Shown: positions 12,061 to 26,500, numbered from the stretch's first letter. The stretch is 64,000 bases of DNA from Plazaster borealis (GCA_021014325.1 CM037467.1:5518001-5582000); one strand, 5' to 3'. Numbers and translations: made by a program. The notes: generated by a model not told the origin, from the sequence alone.

Positions 12061-13025
12061 TGTTTTGTGTATGGCTAGCCCCATTAATAGTGCCAAATTC
12101 TCTGGACTTCCTCCGATCCTTGGCCCTACGCCCACGTACCTCCAGGAGGTGACATTTGTTTTCGAAAAGAAACTCACGTTTTATGCCGAGATTTTTTCCC
12201 CAGTTGTCACTTATTGTAGCTCATTTGTGGACAGCACATTAATTCGAAAAAGAGCTTGCTCTTTTTGGTGTAATTTATGAAGAAAATCGGCGGCGTTACT
12301 GACACGGTTTGACTGCCCGGCATCCGCGATTTTGCTAATGCGCTATGGTCTTGGTGCAAGACGTTTCTCGTTTACCTTTCACGCACAGCGCGGCCGACGA
12401 CCCGCTCAATCAACTCGCCAATAGCGCGCGCCACGAACACCTGACTTTAGCCCACGAACCGCCCCCCCAACAATTTCACGACATCGGATATGCGCACATA
12501 ATTGCCTTTTATTTACTCAGTAAGCAATTCAGGCGGGTACAAAAGCTGCCTGCCACTCCTTACTGACACTTAACTTAGTAGGCCTAATAATTGGGGCTCA
12601 AACTAATATGGCAAGTTGCTGCAGTCCTACCACCATGGAGTCTCAGCTACTCGTACTATTAGGCCATTGTATCTTTTTTTGATGATTTTGATATTTTGGT
12701 CAGCCAAAAAATGTCAAGATGTTAAGAACAGTGACTCAACTGCATTTTATTTCTATTTCTTTCTGTTTATGGTTACTGCCATTCTTCAATAAATGGAGAT
12801 TCAAGGACAGTACAAAACAATATTGCAACTTTAAATCTTCACATTAAAAAAGAGTAAAATATCATTTTCCCTGGCGCATGCCGAGTGCAAAATCAGAAAA
12901 ATGCAAGGTTAGGTAAAACCATGTGACGCCGACCTGTGTATGAAGTGCCCATGCAATAATGTTTACACAATGAATTGGGAGCAAACTTATGTATTCTGAG
13001 GATCTCACCTTTTGCATCATTTAAT

Positions 13026-13105
13026 TTTTTTTTTTTTTACTTTGGGTTGAACAAAGAAATATTGACTTTAGCGAGATTTGAACCTGCAACCTCCGGATTA
13101 ATGTC
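13026..13105 (-). mobile_element. tRNA-derived SINE (family 2) fragment
   Basis: TTGGGTTGAACAAAGAAA then GCGAGATTTGAACCTGCAAC and CTCCGGATTAATG match the minus-strand form of the family seen at 38440, 56033 and 61757. Confidence 0.65.
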
Positions 13106-13436
13106 TCTTTTTTTGTGTTCTCCTTTTGACATCAGATTAGACAGTCATGTGTACTCTAGCAGATGGACCCCCACCCCCAAAAGAAGGTTTTGTCACTTTG
13201 TGTGAATTCAACAGTGACCTACACACAGCGCTTGCAGGGGAGTCCGATTTGAGTAAATATACACCAGGGATACAGGTTTGTTTCAATACTCAATACTAAG
13301 ACAAAGTAGTACATTGGCTTCCTGTTTCTAGGAGAATCATTTTGTAAATTTCTATTGGAACATTTCAAGGGGCACCAAGGCAATGACTAGGGGCAATGAA
13401 GGCATTTGCCTATGTTGCCTCCGTGAAGTATCATGC

Positions 13437-13760
13437 CCAGGGTTCTCCATTTTTCAAAACTGGGGGGCATTCTTGACCCAAATTTTGAAAGTTTGGCCGA
13501 AGGACGCTAAATTGAAATGATCAAACAAAGTCTACGGAATGTTTTCTACTTGGTGTTTATCTTGGTTTTAAAAGCCCTAACTGTGCAATCTGGAGCATTC
13601 TAAATTATTGATGATTTTTGTGAAAATTAGTTTAAACCAAAAGTTAATATTTGTATTTGCATATTGGCCGAAATTTGCGCGTTTTTACTATCGGCACGCA
13701 ATTTAATTCGCATATCGACCCAATACGCTAGCTTGTACATGGGAAGTAACCCAGAGGCCT
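13437..13760. mobile_element. Dispersed ~310-bp MITE, copy 1
   Basis: Runs from CCCAGGGTTCTCC to CATGGGAAGTAACCCAG; the ends are roughly inverted. The interior (GTGTTTATCTTGG, TTTAAAAGCCCTAA, GGCCGAAATTTGCGC, ATACGCTAGCTTG) is shared with 40067-40378 in the same orientation. Confidence 0.75.
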
Positions 13761-13944
13761 GCACAAAAGCCCTTTTTTTTACCTGAACCCTACAATAGGT
13801 GCACACTCCAAGATGCCTCAAAATCTCCCTTGCTATGCACACAAATGGGAACTAATCCATGCCACACCGTTATTTTATGGTATATTTTGTAGATGTCATG
13901 ACATGTGTGATCTATTAGTGCCACATATTGCCACTGTAAATATT

Positions 13945-14190
13945 GACCAGGGTCCAATTTTTCATGGCTCTGCTTACCGCCAAATTCTGCACTTGCAATC
14001 ACCATACTTCGCTTAACAGGGCAAGAGTGGAATTTCTGCGGTAGCTGTGTAAGAGAAAAAAGCCTAGTAACATGGAGTACGCACGCTCACTTATAAGCAA
14101 ACATTCCCTGCTAACCTAAGCACGGAATTCCCTGCTTCCGTAAGCGCCAATTCTTTGCTTACGGTAAGCAGAGCCATAAAATTGGGCCCA
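13945..14190. mobile_element. Palindromic MITE (GCTCTGCTTACCG ends)
   Basis: CAGGGTCCAATTTTTCATGG...CTCTGCTTACCG on the left mirrors CTTACGGTAAGCAGAGCC...AAATTGGGCCC on the right. Related elements lie at 7545 and 29270. Between here and the AAAS exon at 14548 nothing else is recognised. Confidence 0.65.
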
Positions 14191-14547
14191 GGTGTGAGAA
14201 CCTCATCTCCACCAAAAGTAGCCCTATCTACATTGCATGGTGGCTTCTCCAGTTTACCATTCTCAATCCTCATTGAAGTACCGTGAGCAGTGGCTCTATT
14301 TTCTGCGTCAGCAAGAGTGTGCCTCAAAATGTGTGCCTCAAAATGCCACAGTTGTGGTATTGTGAGGTATGGGTGGGTTTTCTCAAGAAACATGCTGACA
14401 GTAGGAGGGTAAAGTAACCACAGGTTAGTTGTTGTGTGTTTATTGACAATAACAGAATGGGAAACAAATTACTCTTCCACAAACAATGAGGCAATTACGG
14501 TACATTTAACACTAAACAGCTATTGTTACTTTTCTTTGATGTGCTAG

Positions 14548-17500
14548 GGTTTGGTGTATCCCAAAGTCACCCTTGCTGTTGAGACATTATCATCATTAGC
14601 TATTGATGAGGATGCACGGTCAGCTTTCTTACCATGTAATGCACACATTTCTATATGGAAGAAAGCTTGGTATGCATGCAAGGAGCATGGTACATGTGGT
14701 ATGCTGGAAGAGTTAGCCAATAGCAAGACAGAAGGTAACCATTTTAGCCAATCAGATCAGAGTACTGAACATTTTGTTATTACTGGTGTACTGTGTATGT
14801 CAATGAAAACAACCTTGAATCTTATTTCTTATTTGCATATGTAACTTACATGTAAAGTCTTGGTGCAAGACATCCTTAGTGTTACCTTAGTGTCATAGGT
14901 AGCGGATGCTTTATGGTTCTATACGGCCTAAGTGTTTGCAGTACTGTTGGGAAGGTTCGTTGATTAGAGAGAGCTGCATGTGTGCAAAATGCCCTCTATC
15001 GGTGAAAGAGCTGAATGGCTATACAGTGTATAGTAACCAATCGAACAGCAACAATGCACATGGTTGAAATAGGCTACATCCATGAAAATGTTTTAGCTTT
15101 AAATGCAACAGTTTTTTAGAAAAGAGTTAAATAATGAGTTTTGATCTCGCGAGTCCATAACCTGATGTTTGAAAACAGTGAAATCACACACAGGTTTTTT
15201 CCCCACTATTTTCTTGTGACTCCAATGACCGATTGAGTGTAAACTTTCAAAGGTTTGTTATTTTATGTATCACATATGACGGGTCGGACCATAGAAATCT
15301 CTAATAGAACTAGAGGGCGTACAAAACCTGAAAACCATGTGACACGAACTAACAAGAAGCATTTTTTGCCAATATTGTGAGAAAATGGTGCTGACCCACC
15401 ATATAACACACCCGTGCACCAGTTCACACAACCAACCTTTTGTAAGTGGACATCTGTATGTAATTTACCCATAGGGATTCGTGTCTATGGTGGGACAGCG
15501 CGGTTACGTGTGTGTAATAACGAGTGCTCCCTCTGGATCAGACAAAGTGCGAAGACTAGTCTTTGACAAGAACCAATGTTGTGTGCGTGCTTTAAAGAAA
15601 ACTTTAAGGCATATTACATAATTGGTTAAGATAAACAGTTGGTTCTTGACGTCAGAGCTTTCTTGGTTTGTTTAAATTTGGTACTGGTACACTTCCTTCC
15701 TTTGACATGTTTGACAAAGCAAGCCCCCTAGATCTACTTGAAGTACTGTCATTACAAAAACCAGCCAAAATGTTTCCCGAAGTCTTGAGCACCTAAAATG
15801 AGTTTCACAGGTTATTTGAACAAAACTGCATGCAAATAATCACAATGTGCTAGAATTTGAGAAGATTTGGTAAATTTCCTTGTCAAATCTGACTGAGAAT
15901 TCTCATTAAACCTGGTGTGTTTGATGTCACAAACTCAAACAGTGCCCTCACTGAGGTCAAAAGAATAGAGTTTACATGTCAGTGGCTGAACGATGTGCTT
16001 GGCTTATACCCACATGTACTTTTCCCAGGTACAGGATGTTTAAGATTGGATTGATGAAAAATTCTTCTACTTAAACGTGAATAAACATGGTATTTGAGTA
16101 TAAGCTGGTGGGTATGGCTAAGTCCAATGATCACATTTATTATTGTGTTTTAATTACAGCATCTTGGATGATTTCATCAATTGCATGTGGTTGCCTAGCA
16201 GCCATCAGATGGGCTAATTCACTACATGGGTCCCTCTACCCTCATCTTGTAGTAAGTAGAACATCACATGTATAAGGTACATGGTTGCCTAGCAGCCATC
16301 AGATGGGCTAAATCACTACATGGGTCCCTCTACCCTCATCTTGTAGTAAGTAGAACATCACATGTATAAGGTACATGGTTGCCTAGCAGCCATCAGATGG
16401 GCTAAATCACTACATGGGTCCCTCTACCCTCATCTTGTAGTAAGTAGAACATCACATGTATAAGGTACATGGTTGCCTAGCAGCCATCAGATGGGCTAAA
16501 TCACTACATGGGTCACTCTACCCTCATCTTGTAGTAAGTAGAACATCACATGTATAAGGTACATGGTTGCCTAGCAGCCATCAGATGGGCTAAATCATTA
16601 CATGGGTCCCTCTACCCTCATCTTGTAGTAAGTAGAACATCACATGTATAAGGTACATGGTTGCCTAGCAGCCATCAGATGGGCTAAATCACTACATGGG
16701 TCCCTCTACCCTCATCTTTTAGTAAGTAGAACATCACATGTATAAGGTACATGGTTGCCTAGCAGCCATCAGATGGGCTAAATCACTACATGGGTCACTC
16801 TACCCTCATCTTGTAGTAAGTAGAACATCACAGGAATAAGGTACATAGTTGCCTAGCAGCCATCAGATGGGCTAAATCACTACATGGGTCCCCTACCCTC
16901 ATCTTGTAGTAAGTAGAACATCACATGTATAAGGTACATGGTTGCCTAGCAGCCATCAGATGGGCTAAATCACTACATGGGTCCCTCTACCCTCATCTTG
17001 TAGTAAGTAGAACATCACATGTATAAGGTACATGGTTGCCTAGCAGCCATCAGATGGGCTAAATCACTACATGGGTCCCCTACCCTCATCTTGTAGTAAG
17101 TAGAACATCACATGTATAAGGTACATGGTTGCCTAGCAGCCATCAGATGGGCTAAATCACTACATGGGTCACTCTACCCTCATCTTGTAGTAAGTAGAAC
17201 ATCACATGTATAAGGTACATGGTTGCCTAGCAGCCATCAGATGGGCTAAATCATTACATGGGTCCCTCTACCCTCATCTTGTAGTAAGTAGAACATCACA
17301 TGTATAAGGTACATGGTTGCCTAGCAGCCATCAGATGGGCTAAATCACTACATGGGTCCCTCTACCCTCATCTTTTAGTAAGTAGAACATCACATGTATA
17401 AGGTACATGGTTGCCTAGCAGCCATCAGATGGGCTAAATCACTACATGGGTCACTCTACCCTCATCTTGTAGTAAGTAGAACATCACAGGAATAAGGTAC

Positions 17501-20500
17501 ATAGTTGCCTAGCAGCCATCAGATGGGCTAAATCACTACATGGGTCCCCTACCCTCATCTTGTAGTAAGTAGAACATCACATGTATAAGGTACATGGTTG
17601 CCTAGCAGCCATCAGATGGGCTAATTCACTACATGGGTCCCCTACCCCCATCTTGTAGTAAGTAGAACATCACAGGAATAAGGTACATAGTTGCCTAGCA
17701 GCCATCAGATGGGCTAAATCACTACATGGGTCACTCTACCCCCATCTTGTAGTAAGTAGAACATCACATATATAAGGTACATGGTTGCCTAGCAGCCATC
17801 AGATGGGCTAATTCACTACATGGGTCCCCTACCCCCATCTTGTAGTAAGTAGAACATCACAGGAATAAGGTACATAGTTGCCTAGCAGCCATCAGATGGG
17901 CTAAATCACTACATGGGTCCCTCTACCCTCATCTTGTAATAAGTAGAACATCACATGTATAAGGTACATGGTTGCCTAGCAGCCATCAGATGGGCTAAAT
18001 CACTACATGGGTCCCTCTACCCTCATCTTGTAGTAAGTAGAACATCACATGTATAAGGTACATGGTTGCCTAGCAGCCATCAGATGGGCTAAATCACTAC
18101 ATGGGTCCCTCTACCCTCATCTTGTAGTAAGTAGAACATCACAGGAATAAGGTACATAGTTGCCTAGCAGCCATCAGATGGGCTAAATCACTACATGGGT
18201 CCCCTACCCTCATCTTGTAGTAAGTAGAACATCACAGGAATAAGGTACATGGTTGCCTAGCAGCCATCAGATGGGCTAATTCACTACATGGGTCCCTCTA
18301 CCCTCATCTTGTAGTAAGTAGAACATCACAGGAATAAGGTACATAGTTGCCTAGCAGCCATCAGATGGGCTAAATCACTACATGGGTCCCCTACCCTCAT
18401 CTTGTAGTAAGTAGAACATCACATATATAAGGTACATGGTTGCCTAGCAGCCATCAGATGGGCTAATTCACTACATGGGTCACTCTACCCTCATCTTGTA
18501 GTAAGTAGAACATCACATGTATAAGGTACATGGTTGCCTAGCAGCCATCAGATGGGCTAATTCACTACATGGGTCCCCTACCCTCATCTTGTAGTAAGTA
18601 GAACATCACATATATAAGGTACATGGTTGCCTAGCAGCCATCAGATGGGCTAATTCACTACATGTGTCCCCTACCCCCATCTTGTAGTAAGTAGAACATC
18701 ACAGGAATAAGGTACATAGTTGCCTAGCAGCCATCAGATGGGCTAATTCACTACATGGGTCCCCTACCCTCATCTTGTAGTAAGTAGAACATCACATATA
18801 TAAGGTACATGGTTGCCTAGCAGCCATCAGATGGGCTAATTCACTACATGGGTCCCTCTACCCTCATCTTGTAGTAAGTAAAACATCACAGGAATAAGGT
18901 ACATAGTTGCCTAGCAGCCATCAGATGGGCTAAATCACTACATGGGTCCCCTACCCTCATCTTGTAGTAAGTAAAACATCACATGTATAAGGTACATGGT
19001 TGCCTAGCAGCCATCAGATGGGCTAATTCACTTCATGGGTCCCTCTATAAATTTCCTAAGTTTCAAACATATTTTTTTAAAGCTCCTCATGAAAGTTTCT
19101 TAATGTGAAATATTACTACGTTGGTAACTGTGCGTTGTTTTCTATTGTCTGTAGTTATCCAGTGAAGACATGGTGTCAGTGTTTAGTCCAACACGAGACT
19201 GGCAAGACTCTGCTATTCGAGCATTAGCCTGGCATCCACACACCAACAAATGTGCAGTAGCCTGGAAGGACGATGTGGTCAGAGTGTTTACAGCCAACAG
19301 GTAACTTGCAATTAATACATGAGAGCTGTTTCACCTTTTAGTATCAAGTCACTTTTAGTATCAAGTCACTACTCAGACTTACAAGATAAATTTCCGCACA
19401 TTTCCGAGAGCAAGTGATTTACCTGGTCTGATGCCACCTAGTGTCCCTAAAAGTCTCCCATTATGTCCAGTTAAGTTGACTTTGTATAAATGGTACAATT
19501 AATTATCTTCAAGCAAACATGAATCCTCCGTCCTGATTGGTCAATCCATAGCAACAAGAGCGTATTGCGCTATTTTAAGCTGCGCGTCAAGTTTGCTTGA
19601 AGATAAATTAGTTATCACATGCGCACTCGTGGAATACGGAAAAATATAGCGGGTCTGCGTCCCATGTCCAACTTCAGCCTTCAGCTTCATTGGATATGGG
19701 TTGCAGAAGCGCTATCTTTTTCCATATTCCACTCGGGCTTGTGTGATAACTAATATTATCTTGGCTTCAATGGACTTGATACTACATTAGTAAACTTGTT
19801 ATGGTAAACTGTTGCATACCTTGGATATAGTGTACAAAGTTAGGTAAGTTTAATTCATTGTTTACCGAACAAACGGGTCTGCCTAAACAAATGGATGTTA
19901 AATAACTAATCGGACTGCGAATTTTGTTGTTTGAAGGACTGCCAATTTTCTGCCGTTGCACCTTCACCTGGGAATGCCTTGGTACCTACACTGAGAAAAG
20001 GTCCATTGAGGCTTGTGATTTATCAGGAGTTTTCCTCATTTGAAAGATTTCTTAAAAATCTTCTTGAGCATCAACAATTTCTTGAAAGAAGTTAAGCAGT
20101 CGTCAAAGGGAGAAAGAAACAGTCCACATTGTGTCCAAATCTGTAGCTTTGTTTTTCCGGTGATGCACAGAGTCTGTAACCTCCTGAATTGCATACTAAA
20201 AGAAAATGGCTATTGAGGGCGCTGTTTCAAGATGGCAGTTTGCTTTTATTTTCTCTCTGATGTTTGTTTTTTAAAATCCATTTTAATCACATTTTCTGTG
20301 CGACATCCATCATCATCTGAACTGCTACTGGCTTTTTGAACATTCATACATTGATGTGTGTTGTATTTTGTCTTCAGCCTGCAAATTATTCTCACGCTTT
20401 TTGTGATTTTGTTCTGCACATTGAGGGCATCAGATGTTACATGTATGACTTTGACTAGACCAACCCGGAAGTAAACTCTTATGCTAAACTTCAAGTCAGT

Positions 20501-23500
20501 TCAACAACGGTATGTCTCCTTGTATTTCCTGTCTTGATTGGGAACCGGCCATCCTGTAACAACTTTCGTCATGTGGATAGTAATCATGAAAATTTGATTA
20601 AAATACACTCAGAACAACATGTGCAAATGACCACGTTCGGCATGCTTAATGCTCGATCCATTAAAAACAAGACTGTTGCATTTGAAGAGCTCGTCCTGGA
20701 ATATGGATTGGATGTGATTGGAATTTCTGAGACATGGCTGACTCAAAATGATCCCGCCGTAATTGCTGCTCTTACACCTGATGGTTACTCATTTAATCAT
20801 GTACCACGAGTCAATAAGCGTGGGGGAGGAGTTGGCATGCTGTTCCGAAGCACCATCGGTGTTAAAATTCGCAACCGAGATAGGACGTTCAGCTCCTTTG
20901 AGGCTCTTCAGGCAGAGTTGGTGATCAACAAAACCTTGATTCATCTGGTAATAGTCTACAGACCACCTGGGTCTACAGCTTCTTTCTGTACATTCCTGGA
21001 CGAGTTTGCATCCCTTGTAGACAGCTACCTGTTTGACCAGTCATCTTTAATCATAACAGGTGACTTTAACATTCACATGGATAACCCATCAGCTGTAAAA
21101 CCATCACAATTTGCTAATTTGTTATCTGCACATGGACTGCAACAACACGTTTATGTCGCTACCCATCAGGGAGGCCACACTCTAGATCTCCTCATCACAC
21201 GTTCTAGTGATCACAAAATCTGGGACATCCGTGTTGAGGGAGGAATATCTGACCATTTTGCAGTCTTCTTTAATCTACAATGCAGAAACCAGCTGTACAT
21301 ACTCGAACTTACATCTCGAGAAATCTATGTTCACTCGATCTCAATGCCCTCTCTAATGATATAAGAGACCGTCAGCTCACCAAGACTTGTTCTGAATCAC
21401 CTACATCAGGGACTGAAATATACAATGCTACTTTACTTGACATCTTAGACAAGCATGCACCATCTCAAACACGTACTTTCAAGATTCGTCCAAACACCAG
21501 TTGGTATAATGCTGAAATTTCAGAGGCTATATGCAAACGTAGACAGTGTGAGCGCAAATGGAGGTCTTCGAGACTTGAAATTCATCGTCAAATCTATTGT
21601 AACCAGCGTCAACTTACTTCAGCCCTGATACAGAGAGCCAAGCGTCAGCATTATTCCAGTGTTGTTGGCAAGTGTTCTGGTGACCAGAAACTTCTCTTCA
21701 GATTTGTTGATAAACTGCTCCTCAGGAATACATCTTCACCTTTGCCACCACATGTCTGCCAAGAAACCCTTGCCAACCAATTCAGTAATTTTTACACATC
21801 AAAGGTGTTGACCATCCGTGCCAGCCTACCCCCAGTTTCCACTGATACTTCACCGACACTTACACAAACTTCCTCAGAGCTGTCTTCCTTTAGATCTGCC
21901 TCCATCGAGGAAGTAAAGCAACTCATCTTGAAGACACCTTCTAAATCATGTGAGCTGGATCCAGTCCCAACGACAATACTCAAGCAGTGTGTTGATGAGA
22001 TTGCTTCTGCCATTACCAGCATCATCAATCGCAGCATGGCCTCTGGGGATGTGCCGTCCACCCTTAAAACGGCCCTGGTTCGACCATTGTTGAAAAAGCC
22101 CAACTTGGACCCTGGTATCATGCATAATTATCGTCCTGTTTCTAACCTCACGTACCTCTCCAAAGTACTTGAACGTGTGGTTTTCAACAGACTTGCATCA
22201 TATCTTCAAACGAACAACCTTCTTGATGAACGACAGTCTGCCTATCGCCCACACCACAGTGTCGAAACTCTTCTTGCTCACCTGTCAGGCCATATTCTCC
22301 AACAAATGGACACTGGCAGAGTCACAGCAGCTGTATTTTTGGACCTGTCGTCGGCTTTTGATACGATTGACCACGCGATTGTTATCAGCCGATTATCTTC
22401 ACTTGGGATATGTGGCACAGCTCTGCAGTGGTTCAAGTCTTACCTTACTAATCGCCATCAGTCAGTTTGCATCAAGACCCAAAATCCACATCTGTTCCTC
22501 TTGTCTGTGGTGTTCCGCAGGGGTCGGTTGGTGGACCTCTTCTTTTCTCCATATATACCAGTCCTCTCGGTCAGATAATCCATGAGTACGGTATTCAATA
22601 TCATTGCTATGCAGATGATTTTCAACTATTTACATCTTTCAGTCCACTGCAATCCAGTGCATCGGCAGCCATGGCAAAGCTTGAGGCATGCATTGATCAC
22701 ATAAGAACATGGATGAGCTCTAACTACTTAAAGCTGAATGAGACCAAATCAAACTTCATGTTATTTGGCACCAAGAACAATCTCACCAAGTTAAACATAT
22801 CATCTGTGCGCATTGGCCCTAGCTACATTAGTCCCTCTCCAACATGTCGTAACCTGGGGGTCGTCTTTGACAGTCAAATGACCTTTTATGATCATATATC
22901 CAGTTTGTGTTAGTCGGTCAGATTCCATTTACGCAATATAGGATTCATTCGTGGATACCTGACACGCACAGCTACGGAACAGGTTGTACATGCTTTAATA
23001 TCCTCCAGGCTTGATTTCTGCAACTCACTTATGTACAACCTGCCCCAGTATCAGCTCAACAGGCTTCAACGAATCCATAACTCCGCTGCTCGACTTGTTA
23101 CACTGACAAAGTGCTCTCATCATATCACCCCAGTGTTGAGGTCCCTCCATTGGCTACCTGTGCGAAATCGTATCATCTATAAGATCCTCCTGCTTGCATT
23201 CCACACACTCAACGGATCAGCACCTGCTTATCTACAAGAAGCCTTACCACGATTTGTACCATCACGTAATCTCAGATCATCTCAATCCATTTTGCTCGTT
23301 GTTCCCCGTGTCCAACGTTCATGGGGAGGCCGTTCAATACACCATTCTGCCACTTCACTTTGGAACTGCCTACCAACTGAAATTTCCTCATCTACATCCA
23401 TTGCTTCCTTCAAGACCCTTTTGAAGACTCAATTGTTTTCTCAATAATTGTACTACCTTCCAGGTTTTTGGTTACTATGTGGGGGTTTAAGTTTACACAG

Positions 23501-26500
23501 TGTGTCAGTTTTACACAATCCTCTACTTTGTTCACGGAGAGGGGTGGGGTCGCATTTTCTTGGGGGGGGTGGTTCTGGTCGGGTTTTTATATTGCCTGTT
23601 TGTCGTCTTTTAAATTGTTTTGCTTTTTTAACTGCTACTGGCTGGTTCAGTTTTTAAGACTTTTTAGGGTTTTTGTTTTAATTTGTATAATGTCTGTTGT
23701 TTTAGAATTTGTGATTACTCAGGTTTATTGCTTAGATAAATTGTGTTTGGCCCTAGCTTTTTATACTGTTTCTCTGTGAAGCGCTTTGAGCGTCTTTTTA
23801 GGCGGATTTTGGCGCTATATAAGTTTACGTTATTATTATTATTATTATCATTTGGGATGTTCAGGATCTGAAAAAGGGAAACCTTGGCCCACAAGCCATT
23901 TTCAGGAATTTTCACAGACATCAATTATAATCCCTGGTCTGTTAGAGCTTTACTAATGACAGCATGAAAAAAGGAAAGGGTCTGCCCTGGCACTAGGAGA
24001 CCTTGAGACTTAAGGTGGCAGCAGACATACAGAGTCAATCTCATTTACATAATTCAGGGCATGTACACAATTTCAAGGACAATGGAGTTTACCTGGTAAG
24101 TCTGCTGCCACCTAGTGGCTTAGAATTCCCCCTTTGCGTTGAGCGGGTAAAAGCAAGGCCCTGATCATTTGAATATTAATGTGAATCTTTTTCAGTGAAG
24201 TGGTTCCAACATTGAAGCATCGCTTTCAACGTGTTGTGGCATTCTTGACATGGAAACCTTTATCTGCATCTGTTCTGGCTGTTGCTTGTCAAACATGTAT
24301 CATAATATGGAATGTAGACCCTAAATCCCTATCTACAAGGTATGTTGAGTAAGGGTAGATTCATCAAACTGGTTTCGTCATCTTTTAATGCTAATTAAAA
24401 AGCTTGTATCCATATTGTGCATTGTATAGGAGAGTTGCTTTAGACAAGTCCAGGGAGAATTCTTTGAATATGTTAGTGGCATGGTCAATATGACAACATT
24501 TGTACAGTAACATTTGCCAGTAAATTGTCATTCCACACTGTTCAACTGCACAGGTTGTGTATGTAGGAGCAACTGTGCACAGAACCAAAGCTCGGTTCAT
24601 ACTTCACACGAAAGTGACAGCGAATTTTCTGCGTCACAATTTGAAAAACAGGCCGTATCGATTATTGCATCACCAAAATTCGCTTTGCATTCGCTTTCAC
24701 GTGAAGCATGAACCGGGCTTAACTGTGTCTATATAGATGCATGCATTCCACATGGTGTATACATTATAGCAGGCTAGCCTAGTACATCTATCATTCAAAA
24801 CTACAGTGGATATTATTGAATGGTCAGACAGTACAAGGGTTAATGATTGAAGAAGTCTCCTTATTAACCACTTGACGTTGGATGATATCTTATGAAGCAA
24901 AACTCTTCCAAACTGAATAACCGTAGATGTTTACATACGTTTCAAAACAGTTTCGGAACATCCTTTTTTGGTTGGGTTAGTCATGTCAGTTAACGTATAA
25001 TTATGCCCCCAGAATTCCATTGTGTAGCGTGCACAGGCATGAATTCACAGTGCTCCCCTACGTTACTTCAGAGGGAGTCGTTTCTCACAATGTTTTTTAC
25101 TATCAACAGCTCTCCGTTGCTCGTTACCAAGTCAGTTTTTATGCTAATATATATTTTGAGTAATTAACAAACGTGTACAGTGTCTTTAACTAATGTTTGT
25201 TTTGTAATTGTCAGACCATCAGCAAGTTGTGCCCAAGTATTGAGTCAGAATGGTCACGGTCCCATTACTAGTCTAGCTTGGGATCCTAGAGGTAGAATGT
25301 TGGTCTCTGCTTCTCCTAGTGATACAGCTATGCAGGTAAGTACATGTAGCTCTATCTAGGCCACTTGGGGCAACCAAAGATAAAAAAGAAAACGAAATGG
25401 ATATTAGTGTTTTCTTTCATCTATGTGTATTAATTAAAAACTGTCAGCCTCATTCCCATGTGTGCCACAACAATCTCTCTCATCGCTAACCCCTGGAAGG
25501 GCGGCAGAGTGACACAGACGAACAATGCTGGCTCTCAAAAATGATTGCTTTGCTTGGACTTTTGTTAAAAGCAATTTGAGAGCTTAGCACATGCATCTCA
25601 AAATGCAAGTATTTTGCCATGATGGCACTTCAATTAAAGAATTTGTCTGTTGTCTCCCTAAACTGTATACAGTTAAACATGTTACAAGATCAAAGAAGAA
25701 TAAGAGGGGGCCAGTTGCTCTATGACTTGATGCCTTGTTTGCCACCTACCGAGCTTGAGAACACACCTAGCCTAACTGTGCCATATGTATTTGCACATTT
25801 AAATAACACAATTTGAGGGGGTCATGACTGAGCAAGACATGCATGGAAAAAGTGGCATTTCAAAATTTGAAACTGTGCAAAACAATGCAACTTGGCACAA
25901 TAGGATTTTTTTTAGATCCTTCATAAATTAATATAAGAGTGCATATTGCACCATTGTTTGTACAAAAGGTATGGGATGTGCCAAGAGAAACATGTGTTAC
26001 TCTGAGAAGAAGTGGAGGAGGGGGCGTGTCTTTACTCAGATGGTCTCCTGATAATACTAAATTGTTTACTGCTACACCATCTGAGATGTTCAGGTAGGTC
26101 ATACATGTGTAGGTGTAGTTGTTTGATTATTTGGGGTAGAGGAGGAGGGGGCGTGTCTTTACTCAGATGGTCTCCTGATAAATACTTAACTGTTTACTGC
26201 TACACCATCTGAGATGTTCAGGTAGGTCATAGGTTTACATGTAGTTTGATTCTGAGGGGTTGAGGAGGAGGGGGCGTGTCTTTACTCAGATGGTCTTCTG
26301 ATAAATACTAAACTGTTTACTGCTACACCATCTGAGATGTCTTTCACAGATTAGTTGTTGTCAATGACCTCTTGAGAACGATGGATTTTTTCAGACATTT
26401 TTGGGGCATCTGGTTGGTTCAGTGGTTTCTTTAATCACTCTGTGGACCTTGGTTCGAATCCCAACTCAGACCCGGAGTCTTGCATGTGGATTGGGTTTTC

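Noticed and set aside
12065..12280. Candidate AAAS first exon
   Set aside because: It has a Met and a possible donor, but the peptide does not match the aladin N-terminus; kept only as a possibility in the findings.
16191..19056. CRISPR-like array
   Set aside because: Units are contiguous with no unique spacers, each unit is exon plus intron of AAAS, and the genome is eukaryotic.
21792..22121. 109-codon minus-strand frame
   Set aside because: It is antisense to the LINE reverse transcriptase region.
23468..23779. 103-codon frame after the LINE coding region
   Set aside because: It lies in the LINE 3' UTR, is low complexity and has no motif.
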